From Chondrosia reniformis (taxonomy: Eukaryota > Porifera > Demospongiae > Chondrillida > Chondrillidae): DNA of 64,000 nt. A program made the position numbers and the translations under genes. Positions 22,701 to 32,800 of this stretch are shown here, piece by piece. The stretch spans positions 7,837,501 through 7,901,500 of the forward strand of contig OX359193.1 in NCBI GenBank assembly GCA_947172415.1, given 5' to 3'. Position 1 is the first letter of the stretch, and every line of letters begins with the position of its first letter. The notes under the pieces were generated by a model. That model was not told the DNA's origin. It did not search any database and saw only the letters and a program-made list of their open reading frames with translations.

Positions 22701-25700
22701 ATGGAATTCGTCTCTTTCGATGGCCTAAGTACGGAAGAGCGCCAAAAGCTGGGAAAGAAAATGCGCAAGCAACAACTACGCCGGCTTAAGGAATGGGAGA
22801 AAGGTAACGACAGTAACACGAAGATCCGCACGTCGACCATCAACAAGTGCGTGTCTTTTGGTTCAGAACAAAAGTTTAGAGATGCTTGCAAGCGCGGGGA
22901 CTTGGCGGAAGGTACGATCGCATGATGCGGAACTCTGTTCGATTTACATAGTTAGTAGAACTGTTGTGATAGTGTACGCTAGACCACCTCATGAACTGGG
23001 TATTTGGCCCTCGAGTACATGAAAAGTATTTTTCACTTCGAACAGGGACTTTAGACTCTATGTGATTTACTGAAATTGAATAACATTACACGTAGGCTAT
23101 GATGAGGTCACATTTCAACGTGACAAGCCCATTGTATATTCTGGATAAACACCATACTGCTACCTTATGGTGTAATGGTTGAACACGTCGGTTCATTCAC
23201 TGTTAGTTCCTTTGACTTTTTAGTGTTAGAACTGGTCAAACGAGGAGTTGATGTGAATATTGCATCACTGGCTTCTGGATTTACTGCCTTGCATCAGGTA
23301 AGACTTGACAGTTGCTAGACAGGTAGAATGGAGAGCTCTTATGCATGGAAACCATGAGTAGTCTAGAACATATTTCCTTCACATGTGACCTGTGAACTAT
23401 TTGATAATGAGTTAAATCTAGAGAACTTTATGAGGATACAAATCTTCTCTTTGTTATTTTGCTCCACTGGGACAGACAGCTGTTTCTGGAGATGTATCCA
23501 CCATCAGTTACCCTGGGAATCTTTCCTTGAATCCTTACATTCTTAGCTTCTCTAGATTTTTGGGGTAGTTGCAAGCATGTTTGTGTAAATAATTTACTAT
23601 GTGTGGGTGGGTGTCTGCCCACGACCTTGTATGACTGCCCTGCATACCTCTCCTGGATGCTTGTGTATACTACTACCTATTAGTCTGCGGGAATGTGTCA
23701 CCCTTCACACCTCATTGCCTGTTGCTGTGTGTGTAGTTGTATACAAAGACAGTGTTGTTGATCCATTGTTAGTAACACACTGCTCTCAATCAAACACCTG
23801 TGACTTAGTTCTCATGTAACTGTCTCCATCTGTACTGACACCAATATGAACCATAACTATGGTATTCCCCTGCTGAAACCAATATGAGCCATAACTAGGG
23901 TATTCCCCTGCTGAAACCAACATGAACCATAACTAGGGTATTCCCCTACTGGAACCAATATGAGCCATAACTAGGGTATTCCCCTGCTGAAACCAATATG
24001 AGCCATAACTAGGGTATTTCCCTACTGGAACCAATATGAGCCATAACTAGGGTATTCCCCTGCTGAAACCAATATGAGCCATAACTAGGGTATTTCCCTA
24101 CTGGAACCAATATGAGCCATAACTAGGGTATTCCCCTGCTGGTATGGGTATATTCCCCTGTGTGTACACTTTCACTCTATCACATCCAAGCTACATAGGT
24201 TGTTGCAGAACCTGTTCAGCCATTTTATTTAATCCTTCTGTGTAACTCTGTAGAATAGAATCGAAGTTTTCATTAGAAAGGCACTAGCTCAATAGCTACT
24301 ACTGTTATATGTACATATACAGAGTATCTTAAAATAAAGATTATTAAAGGCAGTTAGGCATTGGATGAAGAAGAACCATGATTTACAGATTAGGTGAAAT
24401 TCTTGTCTGCAGTGTTGCATGGATGATATGTTGGACGTAGCACAGTTGTTGATAGAACATGGAGCCGGCCTGAACAAGGTGGACAACGAGCTGTGGTCCC
24501 CTCTACATGTGGCAGCCTCCTGCGGAAATGTGGATCTTGTACTTCTTCTCATAAAGGTAATTGGTTCATATTGAAATGTTTTTGAACCATTATATATTAT
24601 ATATGTATACTCACTAATTTCATAAGAAACAATAAAAGTAGTTTTTATTTAATTAGAGAATGTTATTTAATGTTTTGATTGATGCATATACGTAACTAGC
24701 TCCAGTACTCAAGATTCTAAATAAACTCTACAACTATTATGTATACACCCTCAAACCTAAGTATAAGCTATATAAGTATGGGATATCTATAGCATGATGG
24801 AAAAGCATTACCAAAAGCTGCAATGTGTAGCAAGTACTGTACTGTAGACGTGTGCTGCATATACATAAGTAGTGAAGTTTGTATGTATTGCTTTGTTCAT
24901 AGAATGGGGTGGATGTATCTCTACTTAATGTTGACAACTGCTTTGCTGTTGATTTGACCTTTGATGATGACATTAAGGAGATTCTTTACGAAGAAATGGA
25001 ACGCGGTGGAATAGGAATGGAGGATATTAACCAGATCCGTCAGAAAACAGCTAAGGTGATGCTACAAGATCTGAAGGAAGCTGTCTCAAAAGGAATTGAT
25101 ATTTCTGCTCTCACTGAGTCTGGAATTGCCCCAGTAAGCAACCTTGATACCAAAATGTTCACATGAATAACCCCACCAGTACCCCCTGGATCTACCCCTG
25201 ACACATTACCCCACTAGTACCCCCTGGATCTACCCCCTGACACATTACCCCACTAGTACCCCCTGGATCTACCCCTGACACATTACCCCACTAGTACCCC
25301 CTGGATCTACCCCTGACACATTACCTCACTAGTACCCCTGGATCTACCCCTGACACATTACCCCACTAGTACCCCCTGGATCTACCCCCTGACACATTAC
25401 CCCACTAGTACCCCCTGGATCTACTCCCTGACACATTGCCTTACTAGTACCCCCTGGATCAACACCTTACATACTGTAAGTATATATTAATTATCTATTT
25501 CAGGCACATATTGCAGCAGCCAATGGATATGGTGAGGTTATTAAGTATTTGATCAAGAAAGATGTAAATATAGACATTCAGGACAACACTGGAGCTACTC
25601 CATTACTGCTGGCTGCAAAGTTTAATCAGGTGTGTCCAAGTCACACTCCTCACATGTTTAATTTTAGTTGGTGCTATATCTGGAGGCATGTCTCTCAGTA

Positions 25701-26478
25701 ATTACTGATAGAGGTTCCTCAAGCTAGAGTTAGCATATATTAGCAGTCAAGTTCCATACTACCTGAATGTACGCTTGCTTTTATCTAAAGCTTACACTTT
25801 TGTTTCTCTCCTCCTATTTAGGAGAAGATGGTGAGGTTTCTGCTCAAAAAGAATGCTGATCCACTCATTAAGGATTTGGAAGGTAACACTCCATTTGATG
25901 TCACAAGCAATGATGTCATAGGGCAGATACTGGTGACTGCAATGGAGGAAGCAGAACGAGCTAGCAAACTCAGAGACCGAATTCAAGCTTCCATGAAACT
26001 TGGGGAGAGCTCATCTAGGAGTGATAAAAATGGCAGTCATCCTTCGGAATCCTCAAAGGACACAGATAATGATGATGATATGGACAGAGACAGTCCTTCC
26101 GAAGGAAACATTTCTCAAACAAATGGTAAACCTCAAGTCTACAAATATTCCTTGTAAGTGAACTTATGATTTCTCTCATCATTATGCTAGTTCTGTATTT
26201 AATCCTGCACATTGCATGCCTGTAGTATCCGGGCAATGTCACTGTCCAAAGTAGATCAACTCTTTGAGCAAGAAACTTTGGTTGGGAAAGACTCTGAAAG
26301 CTTTAACGAACAGCAAGCTACAGAGATGGTCAAGAAGTCCTCCAAGAAGATTAAGGCAAGACTACAGGTTAGTGTATTGATGAGATTGTGTAGTTTTGAG
26401 ACTAATCACCTTTGCCCTTTGCCCTTTGCCCAGGAACCCAAACAAAAGATCCCCACTAGCAAGATAACCTATGTTTGA
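22701..26478 (+). CDS. PPP1R16: PP1 regulatory ankyrin protein, PPP1R16 (MYPT3/TIMAP)-like (8 exons, 434 aa)
   Basis: Proteins of this family target protein phosphatase 1 through an RVxF motif followed by ankyrin repeats. Exons: 22701-22911, 23224-23297, 24413-24556, 24903-25133, 25504-25629, 25822-26153, 26226-26367, 26434-26478 (1,305 bp, one frame). The N-terminal STEERQKLGKK...LRRLKEW resembles the PPP1R16 start. The RVxF-type motif KCVSF is at residues 49-53. Ankyrin units follow: GFTALHQCCMDD, LWSPLHVAASCGNVDLV, APAHIAAANGYGEVIKYL, ATPLLLAAKFNQEKMV and NTPFDVTSND. After these come an acidic Ser-rich linker (DTDNDDDMDRDSPSEG) and a basic tail. Vertebrate PPP1R16 proteins end in a prenylation CAAX box. 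This one ends ...SKITYV, a possible class I PDZ ligand instead. PPP1R12 (MYPT1) is the main alternative. Confidence 0.85.
23838..24142 (+). repeat. 38-bp minisatellite in PPP1R16-like intron 2
   Basis: About eight copies of ACCAATATGAGCCATAACTA followed by GGGTATTCCCCTGCTGAA, with alternating CTGCTGAA and CTACTGGA ends, suggesting two-unit blocks. Confidence 0.93.
25166..25462 (+). repeat. 38-bp minisatellite in PPP1R16-like intron 4
   Basis: About eight copies of CCCCACTAGTACCCCCTGGA followed by TCTACCCCTGACACATTA. The unit is unrelated in sequence to the intron 2 array but has the same length. Confidence 0.93.
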
Positions 26479-26661
26479 ACATCCATACTTGTAAATATGT
26501 TACCATAACAACAAATCAGTCCATGTACATATTTTCACATTGTACAGATGTCACACAATGGAATTACTATTACCCTCATATACACACATCAAACAAGAAA
26601 GATTTACTAATTTTATTCCATAGAAAAGGAATTAACTGCTAATGTAATTAAATCTTAATAG

Positions 26662-27912
26662 TTAATCAGTTATTTGGATGGCTTGTAGCTCTTGCTTATA
26701 TGTTCTATGTTGAACAGGAATGATCAGTGTCTGCCCATCTTCAGTTTTGAAATGAAAATCATGTCCAACTTGGAGGCAAGCCATTGAACCAGGAGACTGA
26801 TTGCAGTTAATGCAGACTTCAATGCCATTGAAAAATGTTGGTATAGAGCGAATATCCCTTTTCTTTTCAATCAAGTAAATTATACCAAATGTAATTATGT
26901 GAAGTATTCCGCCGGCAAATCTTTGAATGGCTGAAAATTTGGGTTTAAATGCTACATGGCAGGTATCGGCGGGAATATTAGGGTCTTCCTGGGGATAATA
27001 GAACTCTGACTTGTTGCCTTGGTGAATATATTGATGTGATGGCTTGGTTATGCGGAACTTAGTTTTTACCTCTGGAATTTCATCAATATTGACTGTATCC
27101 TTCAAGCCAGACACTTGCAGACCTTTACCACACTTATAGCAACGGCTTTCATTGAACGAAAGCTTCATTCCATCTCCTGCTGGAAGTAGGCCAATGTCAT
27201 CCCAAATGGTTTTCGATGTAGCATTAGGAGGTATGTACACAAATTTGGGTTTATATGCCAGCCTCTGGTAGTCTCCACCAAGGACCTTTGCCAAAGCTTC
27301 ATGGAATATTTCTTCGTTTTCTTTAATCATCTCTTTTATTTCGTTTTCTGGCAGCACATATCGTTTAGGTGGGGTAATTACTACGACCATAATTCTAAAT
27401 ATGTCCATTCCAAAGTGATCATAAAGATGTTTCAATTGACTCTGACTGTACGCGTCTGCCCTCGCCAGTCCTCCTTTCTGGAGAAAGAACAAAGCTTTAT
27501 GGAATTTGATGTCCAGTTCCTCCTGAACGGCGAGAATCTTCCTAGCAAGCTGAAAGTCTTTGTCTGGTTTTTCGCGACTGTCACCAAAGCCTGGCATATC
27601 CAAAACCCGAATAGCACACGCGCGGTTTGACAACATCTCTAGCTTTGTTGTGATACTATTAGCAGAGTCACCGGTCTCAAACCCTTTACTTTTCGTCTTT
27701 TCCACCATATTACGTGGAGGATCATCATCGCATTCTGGTTTCAACAGGCCAAAGTGCAGACTGTTCCAGCGATCCAGCTCGGCAGGAGCACGTTCCAGCA
27801 GCTTATTTCCGGTGGTGCTCTTTCCTACACCAGTGGGGCCCACCAACAATACTGTAAGGTAAGTATCGTCGCTTGACGGGCTCAGTACTTGGGGTCCTGC
27901 AGCAGCTGCCAT
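26662..27912 (-). CDS. AIG1/GIMAP-like GTPase with zinc-knuckle-like C-terminus (intronless, 416 aa)
   Basis: A P-loop GTPase in one uninterrupted exon, unlike its intron-rich neighbours. G1 is GPTGVGKST (residues 25-33). A threonine suitable for G2 lies in SITTK (about 87-91). G3 is LDMPGFGD (104-111). A clear G4 (N/TKxD) is not visible after VVVITPP, so nucleotide specificity is uncertain. The arrangement resembles AIG1/GIMAP-type GTPases, known in immune and membrane functions. After the G domain there is a CYKC pair (258-261), a hydrophobic segment (FAGGILHIITFGIIYLI, about 332-348) and a CINC pair (367-370), which could bind zinc around a membrane-inserted hairpin. The 3' end faces the PPP1R16-like gene across 183 bp. 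A minus-strand AATAAA lies at 26612-26617, 45 bases past the stop. A retrocopy origin is possible. Confidence 0.8.
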   Translation of the reverse strand: MAAAAGPQVLSPSSDDTYLTVLLVGPTGVGKSTTGNKLLERAPAELDRWNSLHFGLLKPECDDDPPRNMVEKTKSKGFETGDSANSITTKLEMLSNRACAIRVLDMPGFGDSREKPDKDFQLARKILAVQEELDIKFHKALFFLQKGGLARADAYSQSQLKHLYDHFGMDIFRIMVVVITPPKRYVLPENEIKEMIKENEEIFHEALAKVLGGDYQRLAYKPKFVYIPPNATSKTIWDDIGLLPAGDGMKLSFNESRCYKCGKGLQVSGLKDTVNIDEIPEVKTKFRITKPSHQYIHQGNKSEFYYPQEDPNIPADTCHVAFKPKFSAIQRFAGGILHIITFGIIYLIEKKRDIRSIPTFFNGIEVCINCNQSPGSMACLQVGHDFHFKTEDGQTLIIPVQHRTYKQELQAIQITD

Positions 27913-28496
27913 TTTACTTTACTTTTTGCAACATAGGTATATTAGCGATATGTGCACTTGCTATATCGAGATAGATCTATCGATCTATTTAATTAACATG
28001 TGTATATAGTCTGGTGAATATAGAAGCTAATTATGTAGCAGGTGCTATATATAACCATGCACACTGACAAGATGGAACTAGTCTTTATGTCATCCTGGTA
28101 TATTACAAATCCTGCATATACCATGACAGTGAAAGTGTATATATTTGGTTGCTATATGTTTAATTTCAATAGTATTCATTTAAGATTTCATTAATATTGT
28201 ATCAAACAAAGCTTGTATGTATGTGTTATTTTTCATTTTACTTCTTTCTCATTTACAATACATTTACAATACAATTGCTTGTCACAGTGCCTCCTGTGCT
28301 GTTTGTAAAGGTTGCAGCTGGGAGCCAATCTTTGTAATCACTTAATTATATAACATCTTGTCTTGTAGTAGCTCTTCATTTGTGTAGTTTACTGCAACCG
28401 CAAAGGAAACTGCCACAATCTCTCTTTCTATATATATACAAACACCTAAGTAAGGAATTATTACCAAGATCAGACTATATTCCTTGATCAAAAGAA
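27913..28496. other. Divergent spacer upstream of the GTPase and the type-I membrane protein
   Basis: 584 bp of AT-rich sequence between two divergent starts. Nothing recognisable beyond GATA-like and TATATA stretches; presumed promoters of both genes. Confidence 0.5.
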
Positions 28497-29504
28497 ATGT
28501 CTACCCAGACAATGTTATATTTCCTTTTTGTGGTTAGTTTAAGCAGAAAAGGTACTTGCAAGGTTACCTCTGATCAGGATTCCAGTTGGAGTATTGGGGA
28601 CGACCAGATCCAGGCAGCTTCAAAATCATGCTCCTATGATTCTCAGACTTTCATATACCTGAAAACCCCAAAAACTACATATACCTTCAGTCAAATATCT
28701 TCAAAGGTGGCTACTGGTAAGACAATCTCTTTAATTATTCTATATATACAGAAATTTATGATTTTATGAGAACCTATCTATCCATCAATTTTCGCTGAAT
28801 CACTACTTATTCCCTCAATTTACTTATCATACATTTGGTAACACATTTATTGACATCTTCATGTATATATATAGCTAATGGCAATAGTAACGCGGCCAAG
28901 GATACACTACATACATCCTATAGCACTGATCCAATACCAACATCTACAAGTGGAGTAGTCACCAAATCAAAGACTTCTAAACTCACTGAGGAACCATCGC
29001 CTTCTATAGGTAAACGTATATGTATATGCTTAAACATATTAGATGAAACAGTTGTGGTTTAGTGTATTGTTTATCTCATCTAGAAACAGGTGGTGGAATT
29101 AGTTTTTCCTTGGAACCTCAGCTGGTGTTTGCAATAGCTACATTAACCGTTGCAGGTCTCGTAGTCTTGGTATCCACAATAGGAATAATTGTAAGAACAA
29201 TATACAAAAGGTATGTATATACGTATTTAATGAAAGTCTGTCTATAAATCTTTTTTAATTAAGGAGTTGATGAAATTGCTTTTCAAGCTAAAAGTGTGTT
29301 TATTCATTCACAAGTGCATAGAGTGTCACCTTGTCTGTAACCTAATTCATTTTTCACAGAGTTAAAGTGAAAAAGCCACAAAGTACACCTGGTAAGATAG
29401 AGTACGAATGATTATTCATCTCTACAATGTATATACACAAAATACATTCTTCAGGTGCACCAGTTCCTAGAATATTGGTTTCGAATCCAGTGTTTCGGGA
29501 ATAA
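28497..29504 (+). CDS. Small type-I membrane protein, unrecognised (5 exons, 187 aa)
   Basis: Exons: 28497-28716, 28875-29009, 29084-29210, 29360-29391, 29455-29504 (564 bp, one frame). The first ATG gives a short polar lead and then a signal-like core (MLYFLFVVSLS); the ATG at 28512 is an alternative start. A Ser/Thr-rich, lysine-dotted ectodomain follows (STDPIPTSTSGVVTKSKTSK). A single membrane segment (LVFAIATLTVAGLVVLVSTIGIIV, about residues 129-152) precedes a basic stop-transfer sequence (TIYKRVKVKK) and a 25-residue cytoplasmic tail ending VSNPVFRE. I do not recognise a family; it looks like a lineage-specific surface protein. A plus-strand AATAAA at 29793-29798 is the likely poly(A) signal. 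Confidence 0.7.
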
Positions 29505-29823
29505 TAATTACAATTGTCATCTCAAGCTTAAGCATGCGTACATATATACATTTGCAAATAACTCCATCCATTGTAAATGAACACTTTACATTTTATTGAT
29601 ATTTAATATAACTTTAATGACATGTTAGGTGTGGCTTTACAAATAGGCTATACATATATACGTATGTACTCCTATCCTATCCATTTCAATGCACATGAAT
29701 ACATACATTATTAGAGGAAGAAATCATAAAGGTTTGTTATTAATATTTAACTCTGTTAACAAGAAAAAACTAAATTTGCTAGCTGTACAAGAAATAAAGT
29801 TATGATTGATAAATTTATGATCT
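29505..29823. other. Convergent 3' spacer
   Basis: 319 bp between two convergent stop codons. The plus-strand AATAAA at 29793-29798 lies 26 bp from the TFDP stop, so the two 3' UTRs probably overlap. Confidence 0.6.
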
Positions 29824-32800
29824 CTATAAAGTTGAGCTTGACCGGGTCATTGAGTTGGAGGTGGACTGTGAAGACTCCGACAGTGGTAGGATTTGAGAAG
29901 GTTGTTTTTGCTGTTCCATCAACCCTCTTGACTGTGAAGATCCAACTGATGCATCAAGTAGAGGAGGTTGCACTTGGCCGGGTGAGGAGGAAACAGTGGA
30001 AACTGAAGAGGTAGTAGGAGAAGTGGTTGTGAGGAGTGATTGTGCAAGATTGAGTAAATTTGGATCAGCCTGAGCTAAAACATTGAGAATGTTCTGGGAG
30101 CTAAGATGGCTGTATCCTGCCTGAAAATGCTTCACCAGGGGAGACAGCACTGACAGGTTCTGAGGTAACACCTGTGCCTGCACCCTCTTCACATTCGGGG
30201 AGACCGGCTGTACCACAACCTTTCCGGGTGTGGTGGGCTTGCTCACTGGGGTCCTTGCAGGACTACTTGTCAAAGGTTTGGCTAAAGGGGAACTACTGCT
30301 TTGCATGAACTTGTTAAACGCAGCTGCTGGTGAGGAGGGAGAGGGTTTGTTACTGCTGGAGGCCTGCAGCCCACTGATCAGTGGGGATGCTGAGAGAATC
30401 TGGGGAGGTACACCTGAACCCGGGTGGGTGGAAACCAGGTTTGGAGAGGCAAGAAGACTGGACTCCTTGGAGATTCTGTGAGGAAGTACGTAGCAGCAGT
30501 GAACACTGACTGTACAAGTATTTCTAGCTGCTTAGAAGAGGTACTACCTCAGTGATATGAATATATGTAGGAGATCAGCTGCCAGGCACATGGCAATACT
30601 TGACTACCACTTACTGTTCATCAGGTTGCTGCATGCTGCTGTCTTCAGGAGGACCAGTAGCCATTTCTGTTATAAAAGAGGAGCACAAGTATACTGTAAT
30701 AAGTGCCACCAGTAGAAATCACAGAAAGTAGCCATCGTATAGATGGGGAGTGCTGTACAAACCTGTGAGGTAAGGTTCGAAGGCCTTTGGGAGCAAAGCC
30801 TTTGCCTTCTGCAGGTTCTCAGGAGTGCAGGACCCGTTGTCCAACCCAAGGGCCATACCCATGCTCCTCAGAACATCCAAATCATCTTGTACCGAGAATG
30901 GCTGGTCAAACTGGAACACATAATCTCTCCTAGAGGAGAGTGGTGGGATGAAGATGGCTATTAACACCACCCCTTTGAGTATTAGGTCAAAAGTATGATA
31001 TTGAGCACTTATTGGACACACAGGTCTAATAGATTGTGACTTTATATACGGACGTACTTGTCATTTGAAATGCTACAGTCAATGTATGTCTCCTTGTCAG
31101 CGTGCACAATGAAGAAGGGAAGGGTGATGGCTGAATTTGGGGGAGGGGTACCTTTCTGCGCTATCTGTTCTCTATTCCTCTTGATGAGGTTCTTAAAGGA
31201 TAACACCTAATACATGAGAAACATGTCTGGCTTGGCCATAGGTACATATACACAACAAGGCATAACATGGAAGGGCTTGTTTCAATTATGGGATGTTCCT
31301 CATAGCAAACTATGTAGATAAAGCTTACCTTTATCAGGAGATCATTTAACTTTTGTTTCTTTTCTTTCACTCTTTCTTCACAATGACTCAACTGCTCCTA
31401 ATATGACGGACACAAATTGGTCACTATGTTGAGTTACCACTTATCACATGCACAAGTACCAAGTACCTCCAAGTGCTGACATTCTTGTAATGAGTTTGTC
31501 GGCAGACCAATCCATCTAATTTCTTTCTTTTCTTTAGAGATTATATTCATTGCCATAAGTACATTCAAAGCATCATAGACTCTTCTTCGGATGTTCTTAT
31601 GGTCAACAGCCTAAGCAAAGTATACATATAGGTAGGGGGACAGGCAGGCAGGGGACAGGCAGGCAGGGGGACAGGTACGTAGGTAGGGGACAGGTACATA
31701 GGTAGGGGACAGGTTGGTAGGTAGGGGACAGGTTGGTAGGTAGGGGACAGGTTGGTAGGTAGGGGACAGGTTGGTAGGTAGGGGACAGGTTGGTAGGTAG
31801 GGGACAGGTACATAGGTAGGGGACAGGTTGGTAGGTAGGGGACAGGTTGGTAGGTAGGGGACAGGTTGGTAGGTAGGGGACAGGTTGGTAGGTAGGGGAC
31901 AGGTACATAGGCAGGGGACAGGTACGTAGGTAGGGGACAGGCAGGCAGGGGACAGGTTGGTAGGTAGGGGACAGGTTGGTAGGTAGGGGACAGGTTGGTA
32001 GGTAGGGGACAGGTTGGTAGGTAGGGGACAGGTTGGTAGGTAGGGGACAGGTTGGTAGGCAGGGGACAGGTATGTAGGTAGGGGACAGGTTGGTAGGTAG
32101 GGGACAGGTTGGTAGGTAGGGGACAGGTACATAGGTAGGGGACAGGTACGTAGGTAGGGGACAGGTACGTAGGTAGGGGACAGGTTGGTAGGTAGGGGAC
32201 AGGTACATAGGTAGGGGACAGGTACATAGGTAGGGGACAGGTACATAGGTAGGGGACAGGTACATAGGTAGGGGACAGGTACGTAGGTAGGGGACAGGTA
32301 CGTAGGTAGGGGACAGGTACGTAGGCAGGGGACAGGTATGTAGGTAGGGGACAGGCAGGCAGGGGACAGGTTGGTAGGTAGGGGACAGGTTGGTAGGTAG
32401 GGGACAGGTTGGTAGGTAGGGGACAGGTACATAGGTAGGGGACAGGTACATAGGTAGGGGACAGGTACGTAGGTAGGGGACAGGCAGGCAGGGGACAGGT
32501 TGGTAGGTAGGGGACAGGTTGGTAGGTAGGGGACAGGTTGGTAGGTAGGGGACAGGTACATAGGCAGGGGACAGGTACGTAGGTAGGGGACAGGCAGGCA
32601 GGGGACAGGTTGGTAGGTAGGGGACAGGTTGGTAGGTAGGGGACAGGTTGGTAGGTAGGGGACAGGTTGGTAGGTAGGGGACAGGTTGGTAGGTAGGGGA
32701 CAGGTACATAGGTAGGGGACAGGTACGTAGGTAGGGGACAGGTACGTAGGTAGGGGACAGGTTGGTAGGTAGGGGACAGGTACATAGGTAGGGGACAGGT

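Noticed and set aside
23160-23210. tRNA-like A-box (TGGTGTAATGGTTGAACAC) followed by GGTTCATTC
   Set aside because: The spacing is too short, the B-box is a poor match and no cloverleaf can be formed. At best it is a decayed SINE fragment.
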